Shown here in pieces: positions 50,382 to 61,918 of a stretch of DNA of 64,000 nt (its first letter is position 1; every line of letters starts with the position of its first letter). Under the pieces are notes generated by a model. It searched no databases and had not been told where the DNA came from. It saw only the letters and a program-made list of their open reading frames with translations. This DNA is from Ridgeia piscesae. Lineage: Eukaryota > Annelida > Polychaeta > Sabellida > Siboglinidae. The position numbers were made by a program, and so were the translations under genes. Location of the stretch: assembly GCA_025642075.2 (NCBI GenBank), contig JAODUO010000945.1, positions 1 to 64,000 on the forward strand, in the 5' to 3' direction.

Positions 50382-53349
50382 ATTTGTGCTAGAAGTATCG
50401 TCTGTCACATCTTTTTAAATGCTAGCTCCGCTTCTTGTGTTATTTTCGTATTTATGTGGAAACAAATTACAAAATCGTAAATTCCACTTCAAACTGTCAT
50501 TATATTACCTTATATACACATAACTTAATTGTTAACGAAATATCCTCTCAAACGAAAGTTCAGAGGAAGAGTAATTAACTAATTAAACTTTTTTCTAGAT
50601 GATTTTATCAAAATTAAACGCACGTCCAAATGAATATGTAATGCTAATAAAATCTCCTAAAATATAATAGTGTTGACACAAAAAATTAGAAATATACACA
50701 AACAATATTCGTATGATACATATTATACTTCTGTTTTCCTTGATGATTATTATTTTAGTTTCAATCAGGATTAACGCATGGTAACATATTCACATGTGAC
50801 ACTTGTCCCGGAAGTGAGTTTCATAAAAATAGTGTTGACAGATGAGTCGCGTTGGCAGCTGAATCACTGTTTATGTGGATATATTAAATAAATCTTCTAC
50901 GAAAACTACTCAGAGTTGAACGGGCTTTCTGATTAAAGGTTAGTCCAAAGAATGTGAACAGATTGTTTATTTTTTATTGTTGTACTACAATTACAAAGCT
51001 GCTCACGGAACCACAATTGATGGCTGTAAAATGTGTTGTGGATAGTGTATCACTTATTTTATTTCTCATTTTCTGTCAAACAATCTGTGTATGTCTTGTC
51101 TCTCAGTCTATGACTATGACTTGTCAGATCGTGGGTAGTATAAAGTTTCAGGTAACTAGTTTGCCACGGAAGTGCATAGTTAATTAATTTATTGGAGTCA
51201 GAACATAAAAAGCGGTGTACAAAAAAATCACAATTCACACAATTTCTAGTTCTACAATTCTGGTCGCGTCGCCGTCGGCATTAGCCATTACTAATCCCGG
51301 GCATTACTTCTGCTCGATTGCATTGAAAGGAAACCAGTTGCTTGTGACGCCGATCTCCATTCCTGCGGGTAGGCCAAAGAAAGACTATATGCTATCTCTC
51401 AACGACTATCTTTTAATTTCTGACTTAACCATGAAAACAACCTCTTATAATTTATGTCAATATTGACATTGACTGAGTTAGAATTAGTCTTACAGCTCCC
51501 AAACTTCTCTTATATACATATATACACACTACATTACAAAATAAAATATGGCACTTGTATAGAATTTTGACCCATCTCATGTATGCCATTATAACTGTAT
51601 ATTTGAAAACATTGGCTACCTGAGCCTATCTCACACTAACTCTAATCCTAACCCTAATCAATCAGAAATCCCAGCTATATTTATGTTTTTCAAATATTGC
51701 GTTTTGAGACCCAAATAGCGTTCCGGTTTGTGCCGGCCACAAGCACAGCAGCCATGTGTTATGCCCTGTGCACATGGAATGAGCAATAAACAGTTTATTT
51801 ATGCCGACCTCAAAAGTCCACTAAGATGCACTGTTATATAAAACATAAATATGCGTGAGATGATGTTGAATTATTAAATTAACAAAGTGAAGTATTAAAT
51901 GTTGGCAAAGATACAGTTATGATGACAAAATTGAGGTGGGTCCAAATTCTATACAAGTTCCTAAATAATTTAAATTCCTACAATTGAAAAAATTTGTAAA
52001 AATTAACTTATCGATTACTGTAACATTGATATTTTATTACAGCATCGCTGGTTCCATTCGCTACATAAATGTGCTTCAAATGTTCCGGTTTTATCGTAAA
52101 CCGTAACACTTCACTGCTAACAATCAACGCCCAACACAATACAGATATTGCAGTAATCACAGATCTATACCGATGATGTCGAGTTGTCAGCGAGTTTTGT
52201 GAATTTTATTTGTTTCGGTAATGTAAGTGATTTTTATAACCTAGTGTGTATATGTATATAAGATGTGTGAAGACCAGTTTAGTGGCTGTAGGTTGTCGTT
52301 TTCATTCCCATGTTTTACTGCGAACATCACTGAAAACATAACAGTTATGTATGTTTCTTTGGGCCAAACAAATGATGAAGATTTATTGATATATCCACAA
52401 AGTCTCATTTTTGCACAAGGAAGTTATTAACAAACTCCTGAATGAAAGTTGACAGGGTTGGACAATTTAAAAGTGGCAACATTTTAAATCCCCCAACATT
52501 GAAAACCACACTATGATTTTTCTCATCTCAGAATTTGTACATTTCTACTCTGCATGACATATGGCCCTCGAAAATATTTTGATGTTGTTTTTGAGATGAT
52601 TTTGCATGCAGACTAGGTTGTCTGTCCCATTGTCTACATGTTTCAGTGAATCAGTGTTACTTGAACCTCAGTATGTTTAACATACGTTAACAAGCCAAAT
52701 AAAAACAAATTGTACAAGTTTCTAACTAAATGGGCATTACATTATCAGGAAAATGCATTTATCTGTGTAATAAACTGCATCTTTGCTGCATGAATCTATG
52801 ATTGCAACAATCTTTTCTAGCTGCACATAAAATTACCAGTGTGAGCATGTCACCAAAAAGTCATAATTCTTCATAAATATTTTTCAATTAAACATGAAAT
52901 TAGGAAAAACTAAACATGTTAATACAGTATAACTTGTTAATCTTGTTACCTTTGTATTTTAGCTTGTAATCATAACTGTAGTATAGAACATTAAAGGTGT
53001 ATTCTTGTCACTGTTTACCTGTGATTTGCAAACAAAACAAAACCAAATCATCTGTACAAATAACATAATTTCACTGATTACAGTACTATGCTTTTACTCA
53101 TACAAGAACACCATTATCTTTTAATTTATAAATATTGAGCCCCCAAATTCTCCTAACTATTCCCAGATGAATCTTGAAAAAGTATGATCTAAATCCACGA
53201 CCCACCCAGTGGGTTTGCCAGGTCACATGCAAACATCAGCCCTAAACATGAAAATCTGCCTGAGATATTGGGTTATAAACAGAAACACGATGTTTCGTAA
53301 TATTGACGGGGTGTGTCTTGTTTATACAGTTGCTGAGTGCTGAGACAAG
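50382..53349. promoter_or_regulatory. Intergenic region between divergent sarcoglycan-like and YKT6 genes
   Basis: The two start codons point away from each other across 2,968 bp, so both promoters and 5' UTRs should lie here. I see no unambiguous core promoter. A 3' splice site (TGTGTCTTGTTTATACAG, ending at 53329) stands 20 bases before the YKT6 ATG, implying an upstream non-coding exon. Two possible donors are TTAAAGGTTAGT near 50937 and TTTCGGTAATG near 52219. Short plus-strand frames at 50954 and 51215 are unrecognised. A degenerate CTAATCCTAACCCTAA run lies at 51640. Confidence 0.45.
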
Positions 53350-54205
53350 ATGAAGCTGTACTCGCTGACTGTCATGTACCGGTCAGGGGAGGGTCAGGTG
53401 AAGAGACTGTGTGCCTCCTACGAACTCAACTCATTCGGCTACTTCCAACGCTCAAGGTCAGTCTCACCGTTCAAGGCTACACTTGGTGTGGCTGGTGACT
53501 CATGGTGTGGCTGGTGTCACTCATGGTGTCACTCGTCATCATTCTGGTGTTGTTGTTGTTGTTTGTTTTATCTGTGTTGTCTGTAGGAGGCGGGGCTTGA
53601 GTTTTGTTTCATTCTCCTTTAGTTATTCATCACATTTCACTGCCATCTAGTTCTCTACCACCTCTGTCATCCATTGTTCTCCACCTGCTATGTCATGCCA
53701 TTGTTCTCCACCCCCTGTATGGTCCACTGTTCTCCACCCCCTGTATGGTCCACTGTTCTCCACCCCCTGTATGATGTCATTGTTCCCCACACCCTGTAAC
53801 ATACCATTGTTCTCCACACCCTGTATGATCCACTGTTCTCCACCTCCTGTATGATCCATTGTTCTCCACACCCTGTATCATGTCAATATTGTTCTCTACC
53901 CCCTCTATCATGTCATTGTTCTCCATCCCATATATCATGCCATAGTTCTCTACCACCCCCTCAGAGCCCCCTGTATCATGCCATTGTTCTCCACCCCTTG
54001 TACCACATGTCCCTGTGTACCCACCACAAGCCCCTCCAACACCTCCTGTCCCCGCTCTGTTAGTCTACAGGGAAGCATATTTGAAATAAGTTGCTTTAAA
54101 ATCGTATGTTTTCATGTATTTTCCATATCCAACATCTTTCAGATATATAAAACTTGCATTTTGAAAAAAAGTATATTCACACACACACACACACACACCA
54201 CACAG

Positions 54206-54237
<32 letters not shown>

Positions 54238-56292
54238 ACACACACAGACACGCACACACGCACGCACGCACGCACGCACGCACACACGCACACACACACA
54301 CACACACAATTAACACTAGAACAAAATGATCTAGAATTTGACAAGAAATTAAATATTTGGACATAAAACTGCAGTTGTGCATGCTCAAGGCCGTATACCT
54401 GTTGCAGTGTGAAGGAGTTCATGGACTTCACAAGTAAGATTGTGGTTGAGCGAACCAACGTTGCGCAACGAGCATCGATCAAGGAGCAAGGTACTTTTGA
54501 AGCACTAAAATATATAAAGTTTATTCCAGTGTGCATTTATGATTCAAATTCCACTCAGAGGAATTCCAGTTCCACTGTTTTCACTTCATCTTGATTTGAA
54601 TACATACTGCACTTCCCTCCTTTACAGTACTACAAAAAGCAAGGATATAGCAAAACTTCACTGTGTCCATAATTGTTTGGCTAGGGTAGTCACGTGTTCT
54701 TCTCATTTTTCTCGCTCAGTCCTTCTGAAATCACATTTTCAGGATTGCTACAATTGCCTGTCAAGTTTTCTCATCTACACAACCAGTGTTTCTTAATTCA
54801 ATGCTCACTTCAGCAAGGAATCCCAGCGAGCTACAATCAACCAGTACCCTGGTAGTACCAGTACCTTGGTAGTACCAGTACCCTGGTAGTACCAGTATTC
54901 TGATAGTACCAGTACCCCGGTAGTACCAGTACCCCGGTAGTACCGGTACCCCGGTAGTACCTGTACCCGGTAGTACCAGTACCCCGGTAGTACCAGTACC
55001 CCGGTAGTACCAATACCCCTGTAGTACCAATACCCCTGTAGTACCAGTACCCCGGTAGTACCAGTACCCCGGTAGTACCAGTACCCCGGTAGTACCAATA
55101 GTAACCTTCTTTACATTCCTCTGTTGAAGACGAAAGCTGGAACCCGAGGTTTCTTGGTTGCCACACCAACTGTGTGGCATTCGCTTCCTGTCAGCATTAA
55201 ATTAGAAGGAAATATAGTTTCATGTCACCGGCAACTCTAAAACCTATTTTGTTAATGTTGCCTATCCTTAGCATCCTGGCATCCATCCGCTGACGACTTT
55301 CATCCATCCACTGACGACTTTCATCTATCTGCTGATGACTTGCGATAACGAGATTGCTTAATCCCTTGGTTTTGTCGCACCACTTAGCTTGATTTTGAGG
55401 ATATTGGTGCATAAGAAGTCATTGTTATTATTTTACCTGGTTCCAATTCTCCCAAAATATCTGATTCTAATTCTTTCATTTTGACATTCTAGATTTGGAT
55501 TATAAATCAGCATTCAATTTAATTCATAACCAGGATCACCCTGATTCTTTGGTAGTATCTCAATTTGACAAGTAATAATCAGAATACTGCAAAGTGTAAT
55601 GTTTATGTTTTATTGGTTTGTGTGCTTTCTAAATTGTTCCATAGAACTAATTGAAGCTAGAAGCAGAGCTTTTTAAAACTGCAACTGTGAGACAACAAAC
55701 GTTAAAAAAATTTAGGTATCTCATTTAATTAACAAATAACTGTCCCAGCAGTTGGTCACTTCTTGACGTCTCACAGGGTAGTATGGTGACAAGGTGACCT
55801 CAACATCACAGGCTGACCAGCACAGTGACAATAGTCACTTGATTTACCATCACAGATTGTGTCATATGTGTTTGTAAATTTTGTTTCCAAACAAATTTAC
55901 TTACCAAACAAATGCCATTTTCCAGATAACGTGGAGTGTTTTCAGAATAACAGATTGGGTTTTAAATTTAGCTAGTTATATTGTAGTTTAGCAGAAGTTG
56001 TCATTACTGCGCGAATAAATATGTGGGCGACATCTTGGTTGTTTCAGAGTACATGTGTCACGTGTACGTGCGGGGGGACTCTCTCGCAGCTGTCCTCATT
56101 TCTGACCACGAGTACCCGAAGAGGGTCAGCTTCACACTTCTCAACAAAGTAAGCCACCTCAATGTTCAGCTAAATGAGGGGTAGAACGTCAACATTTATT
56201 TTACTAGACAGCAGGACTAGTAAAGACAGAAGTTTACTGGGTAGTTCTACCCCTGTATATAGTGTGGGTTATGTAATAAATAATATATACAG

Positions 56293-56346
<54 letters not shown>

Positions 56347-56368
56347 TGTATACAGGTGTGTGTGTATA

Positions 56369-56415
<47 letters not shown>

Positions 56416-56422
56416 CTGTATA

Positions 56423-56468
<46 letters not shown>

Positions 56469-59400
56469 GTACAATAAGGATACAGTTTATGCACACATGG
56501 TTTGATTGGAGCTATTTTATTTACTGGATAATAAAACAATGTCATTATAGATATTTAAACGGAGCGTTGGATGACAGTTGTTTATTGTTATCCTCCTCCT
56601 CAACTCTTTTGTGCATTGATATAAACCATGTTTGCTTAAATGTCAATGTGGAAATGCTGCATGTTCAGGAAGTTAATCAACTTACCCCGGTAGTTATGTT
56701 GATCTGAGCAGTCAATGAAATGAACATAAATTACACTTCATTTTCAAATTCAATGGGTAGTTGACAGGAATCATTATACATACTTTTTTGAGGCTATGCT
56801 TTCTTCATTATATAACCCTTTAGATCCTGTGGCATTAAATGTAATGCTTTCTAACCACCCAGAGATTGTACAAATTCACCCATACACGTTTTCAAAATGC
56901 TATGGCATTAACAGAAAATTAATTTCAGGACAATATCATACCATGAATACCCCTCGAGTAGATTAGCAACAACTACTACTCCATTGCCTCAAAGTCTCAA
57001 ACAGTTGTTGTTGTTGGCAGGTATTAGATGACTTCTCAGCTAAGCATCCACAGCCAGAGTGGGCAAATTCAACTGATGGGTAGGTTGGGTTTAGTCGTTG
57101 GTTCAAGTCGACCTGGCATCCTCCTACTGGCCTGTTTCACACGTACTTAATGTTGGCTACCTTTCCAATGGTGGTGTACATAGTGGCAGGGCCATACTTA
57201 GTGTTCTGTTAATGTTCCTTGCTCTAATGTAGTGTGCAACGTATCGCAGAGGAAATGTTATGGCAACATTCTTAAATGTGGACCGTTACTGATTACAATA
57301 TTTTCACAGATACATATGTACAATAAAGCTTGTACATATGACATAGCGGTCATCGTCAAGAATGTGCAACCATTGTGGGGAGTTTGCTGTTACGGAGAGT
57401 TTCATGACTTAGGAAGTTATTCAGAACTTTCAAAATTCAAAAGTGACTGTTATAGACAAGTTAACACTGTGAACAGGTGGCCATTAAGGCTGATGTATAT
57501 TATTTATCAGCTGTCATTTGGTCAGTGCGAAAGAAAATATATGGTAGGATGTAGTTACAGTTTTTGATTTAATAACAAGAGTTTTATAGATATGCTGATA
57601 GTTTTGTAAAGGGTGGATATGAAATATCACCGCTCTTAACCCACTGTCACATGTTGTAGGTCACTAACATTTCCTGAGCTGGATGGGTTTTTACAAAAGT
57701 ACCAGGCAAGTGTTGCTGAAGATTTTAAGTCCATATTTATTTGTGATCATAACAGAATCACGCAGGAGAAAGAAGGAGTAGAAGAAGATAAACTCAACAT
57801 ATTTTGAGAACAAATTTCACTTTCTTTATCAGTATCATGGGGTGTGGTGTCATGGGGTCAAATATCATGGGGTAGGAAGTAGGGTCACTACAGTTAAATA
57901 GGTTTGTGTTACCAGTCAGCAAAAATGTAATGGAATGATTGTAGCCATCAAATTAGGTCATGGTCAAATATGTCTCACACATTCAGTATCAACTTTCACG
58001 TTGAATTTCTTTAATGTGAACTCATTTACTCTAAATGTTTTGGTAGGTTTTGAATAGTTAATTAATGTTGCATTTTTTTCCAGACTTTGTTACATTACGC
58101 AACTTGTAGGCAGTTAAGGAGTAATATATGAGTGGTGTTACCACAGTTCCCTGTTCGAATGCATGAGTCTGTGATTCATATATTTACCTGTAACTATAGT
58201 ACATGTTATATTATGAAAACTCTATTTTGCATTCCAGAACCCAAAAGAAGCTGACAGTATGACGAAGATCCAGTCAGATCTTGATGAAACAAAGATCATC
58301 CTGGTAAGTATTCATTGCCTTCTAGGAAAACAAGTGTGAGCTGATATCTAGTGTACACTGTTGTTTGACTTTGTTACTTTGAGCTTGATTGTATTTTGAA
58401 GAATATAATTTTGTCGGACTATGTTTATAGTTCAAAATAGCCAGTCACAAGCATACAGTTGTATACTTGGTTTATTTAATAAAAGTTACAATTGGATAAG
58501 TGATAAATATTGCACATCTTCTTATTCAGATTCAACAATAATATAATTTTACAACTATATGTGTAGTAATGTCATGAATAATTCAAACGTGGTCTTCTGT
58601 TGTTCAGATGTAGACTCATTCATTTGTGGTTTTGTAACAATTTGGTTGTTCATTTGGCTGCCATTACTGTGTTGTAGCACGACACAATAGAAGGGTTACT
58701 GAAGAGAGGCGAGAAACTGGACGACCTTGTTGGAAGGTCAGAAGATCTAAGTATGCAGTCAAAGGCCTTCTATAAAACGGTGAGTGTCGAAGCCTTCAGT
58801 CATCTTCTAGGTGGGTAAAACATTTGAAACAAGTCACAATAAGCTGAGGTAAGGACAGCAAGTTAAAGTGACGCTGTCTCTACTGTCACCTGGAATCATC
58901 ATCTGGGGCCCTCAGTCAGTTTTATGGTAAATCTGTCACTTGTGGGGCAGTCAGTGGAGGTTGGACAGCTTAATGACACCATTGAGCTGTCAGTGTTATT
59001 TGCCAGGTTGGTGACACCAGTGGGTAGAGTTAAAAGAAGTGACGCCAAACTTGATGCTAGTTGGTTCCATTAATTCTTGTAGCATTTCATTGGAACTTTT
59101 AAAACAAATTGTGATAGATGATAAGGTCCAATACCAGCATATTTACCCTAATTCTTCCCACTGGAGTATTACAACTAATACCAGAATGGGCACCTACAGA
59201 TTCCAGGTACACAGCCTGCCAATAAAATTGTAAAACAGTATTAGCCAGTTGACTGTCACACAGGGAAGCCCCTCTCAGACTAATGACAGAATCCTTGCTT
59301 CTGGATGAGAATTATAGAATGCAATGAATATTACACTAGAATACAAGTACACAGAAATTATGCATCAATAAAAAACTGCATAGCTGGCTTCAAATCGTTG

Positions 59401-61918
59401 CCATAAATGATTCCTAGGAATAGAGTGGGTTATATGGCATGCAGGTCTCGTCAGCCATTATATTTTTTCCATTCATAAACCTGTCTCCATTCCCTAATGA
59501 TTCAAACAGGTTATGCAGGGTTCACGATAGTTCTAGCTAGCTGGTAGTCCGTCGTTATAATTAATCTAAAAACCTATAACACCATATTAAAGAAAAACAT
59601 TCGGGCGGCTAAGCAAATTTATTTTGAATCTCGTTTTTCACATTTTAAGAATTATATACGAAATACCTGGAAAACAATAAATGAATGTCAAAAAAACATA
59701 CTAAAAAAAGTTTCCCAGTTCATTTTAAAGATAATGGCAATCAAATGTTAGACAAACAAAACATTGTTGATACATTTAATAACTATTTCACAAATATAGC
59801 TCAGACTATTGTAAATGATATCAAGTATGAATGAACCAAAGATTTTAGTTATTATCTAAATAAACAAATACACTCAACTTTTTAAATAAACAATGACTGA
59901 ATGTAGATGAAGAGGCAGTAAAGATAATAATACATAATTTACCCACGAAACATAGTTGTGGATTCGATGGTATCTCTTCAAAATTAAAAAAAATAATTGA
60001 ACCTGCAATCATAAAATCATTGACTCTGGTAACAAAATCAAGTGCTAAATACGGGAATTTTTCCAGATAAACTAAAAATTGCCAAAGTAATTTCAATTTA
60101 AAAAAGGGTGATCCCACATTATTTAAAAACTACAGACCAATCTCTCTATTACCAACCATATCAAAGGTACTAGAGACAATTTTCTTTACTCAGTTATCTT
60201 CATATTTTAATGAAGCTAAATTATTTTTCGATAACCAATATGGTTTTAGACCAAAACACTGCACTGAGTATGCTGCACTTGAATTAGTAGATAGAATTAT
60301 AAATCACATGGACAAAAATGAGGTGCCAATTAATATATTTCTTGACTTGACCATTGACCATAAAATTTTATTACATAAATTAAGGTTTTTGGACTGGATG
60401 GTTCAACTCTACTTTTATTTGAAAGTTATTTAAGCAATTGAATATTGATGAAATGCAATCAGAAACCCTTCCAGTAAAAATCGGAGTTCCTCAAGGATCA
60501 ATTTTAGGACTTTTATTATTTACTATTTATATTAATGATTTCCCACAAGTCAGTAATATATTAAACTTCATTATGTATGCAGATGATACAACACTCTCCA
60601 GTACAGTAAACAAATTTACTGATAGTACACAACATAAAAACAAGAGCGTAGAATCCTTAATAAATTATTAACTCGGAAAAGTTATAGAATGGCTAAATAT
60701 AAATAAATTGTCTTTAAACAAAGAAAAATCTAAATACAGTGTATATGATTTGTTCATGTACCTAGAAAAGAGACGCAAACTCTTACTCTTAAAATCGATA
60801 ACATAAATATCGAACAAGTGGATGAATTTAATTTTCTAGGATTAACTCTGGACGCCAATCTTACATGGAAAAAACACGTAAATAAAATCGCAAATAAATG
60901 TTCCAAAACTACAGGCGTTATAAACAAACTAAAGCATGTACTACAGCTAGACATAAAAACACTTCTATACAATTCTCTAATCCTATCACATATTAATTAT
61001 TGTATCACGGTTTGGGGACACAAAGGTAGTCGAATATTGAGAATTCAAAAAAAGGCAGTTCGAATAATAACATTAAACAGGTATAATTCACACACTGAAC
61101 CACTTTTTAAAACACTTCAAATATTGAAAATAGATGATCAATTAAAACTGCAAGAACTTAATTTTTTCTATAAATATATGCATGATAATGTGCCAGTTTA
61201 CTTATTAAATTGGAATATTATCCCCAATTATAATATACACAGTCATGATACCCGCAAAGTTACAAATATACATCTATGACAAGACATGAATTTGCCAAAA
61301 AGTGCCTTAAATACAATTTGCCTCATATTATAAATGATACTCCAGAATTAGTTTTGAAAATAATTGTTACTCACAGTTTACGTGGGTAAAATGTATCTCT
61401 TACAAAAATATCAAAACGTATGTACAATATCTCATTGTTACATATGTCAGTTTAATACACAAAGTCATTAGAATTTTAATATGCACATGTATGGATAGAT
61501 GCAATGAATTGTTATGTGTATTTTTTATTGTTACTTAAGAGAAAACAAATCGTATTGATGAAAAAAATACTATTGAAGTAAAAATTACTATATTGAGAGG
61601 TTAACTAAATATATAATTACAACTAGTGGCTCCTGTGATAGCGACTTTTCAGTCTTAACAGGAGTCACTGACCCCCATTTCACTGTTTTAAATTATTGAT
61701 GTATGACGTTTTGTTTATGTTTCATCTATCTATTGAGTATTGACCACTTTGATGTCATACGTCAATTTTTTAGATTGCCTGACACTTTCTTGTTGTCTTG
61801 GGTTGATGTTGATTGCAGTGCAATGTAAATTTGCATATTGTGTTATGTGTCAGTGTCTATATCGTTTCACATTTGTTTGTAGGCGAAAAAGACGAACCAG
61901 TGTTGCGTGATATTATAG
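53350..61918 (+). CDS. YKT6: YKT6, longin-domain R-SNARE, complete coding region (8 exons)
   Basis: YKT6 is a lipid-anchored v-SNARE that cycles between cytosol and membranes. It acts in ER-Golgi, intra-Golgi and endosomal transport and in autophagosome fusion. Coding exons are 53350-53456, 54408-54490, 56048-56148, 57021-57079, 57660-57705, 58238-58303, 58678-58779 and 61883-61918. They sum to 600 bp, encoding 199 residues (human protein 198). The longin domain spans about residues 1-130, starting [20 protein letters not shown]. The SNARE motif covers about 138-195 with the zero-layer Arg164 in [12 protein letters not shown]. The C-terminus is Cys195-Cys196-Val-Ile-Leu, with Cys195 the expected palmitoylation site and Cys196 the prenylated CaaX cysteine. 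The start matches the family exactly. Intron 5 uses a GC donor, and intron 7 has gained a LINE. Exon phases agree throughout, so the gene looks intact. Confidence 0.97.
53650..54010. repeat. Degenerate repeat, about 25 bp, in YKT6 intron 1
   Basis: About 12 variants of CATTGTTCTCCACCCCCTGTATGATC follow each other with substitutions and length changes. The minus-strand 74-codon frame is an artefact. Confidence 0.88.
54177..54309. repeat. (CA)n microsatellite with (CACG)n in YKT6 intron 1
   Basis: CA tracts enclose GCACGCACGCACGCACGC at 54258-54285. It ends about 100 bases before the exon 2 acceptor. Confidence 0.95.
54836..55102. repeat. 17-bp minisatellite in YKT6 intron 2, about 15 copies
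   Basis: The unit is taccccggtagtaccag (17 bp). Variants are CCCTGG, CCTTGG and CCCCTG, and ACCAGT or ACCAAT. GTACC and GGTAC words alternate so that neighbouring units can form hairpins. GTACCGGTAC at about 54949 is a perfect palindrome. Confidence 0.95.
55265..55345. repeat. Short tandem repeat (CATCCATCCACTGACGACTTT type), 3-4 copies
   Basis: Units of about 21 bp with ATCCATCC/ATCTATCT variation in YKT6 intron 2. Confidence 0.8.
56288..56466. repeat. (TA)n compound microsatellite in YKT6 intron 3
   Basis: Three TA blocks are separated by CTGTATACAGGTGTGTGTG and its inverted version CACACACCTGTATAG, making a large imperfect palindrome. Confidence 0.95.
57700..57712 (+). other. YKT6: Non-canonical GC 5' splice site of YKT6 intron 5
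   Basis: Exon 5 ends CAAAAGTACCAG and is followed directly by GCAAGTGT. The rest of the donor (CAG before, AAGT after) matches consensus strongly, as is usual for GC-AG introns. No nearby GT keeps both the frame and the conserved KYQ-NP junction. Confidence 0.9.
59540..61660 (+). mobile_element. Decayed LINE (non-LTR retrotransposon) in YKT6 intron 7
   Basis: The element is in the same orientation as YKT6 and is broken by many stops and frameshifts. Recognisable in order are: [20 protein letters not shown] (about 59594); [19 protein letters not shown] (about 60124); [20 protein letters not shown] (about 60236); a motif A remnant [15 protein letters not shown] (about 60338); GVPQGSILG (about 60484) and MYADDTT (about 60572); [20 protein letters not shown] (about 60830); [20 protein letters not shown] (about 60984); and a C-terminal tail frameshifted at about 61275. 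Together these define the reverse transcriptase palm, thumb and C-terminal region of a CR1/Jockey-like element. Endonuclease and 5' parts are missing. The 3' untranslated end may extend to about 61700. Confidence 0.92.
61883..61918 (+). CDS. YKT6: YKT6 last coding exon (lipid anchor)
   Basis: A 36-bp coding segment after acceptor TTTGTTTGTAG encodes [11 protein letters not shown] and a TAG stop. It is easily missed because it lies 3.1 kb from exon 7, beyond a LINE insertion, and it also sits inside a longer unrelated open frame. Confidence 0.95.
   Translation, partial: AKKTNQCCVIL

Noticed and set aside
51215..51466. 83-codon plus-strand frame upstream of YKT6
   Set aside because: No recognisable family and no splice or start context. 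Frames of this length are expected by chance.
51640..51662. Interstitial telomere repeat (CTAATCCTAACCCTAA)
   Set aside because: Only three degenerate units, too short and imperfect to be meaningful.
57232..57567. 111-codon frame between YKT6 exons 4 and 5
   Set aside because: It lies inside an intron of a well-defined gene and shows no domain similarity I can recognise.
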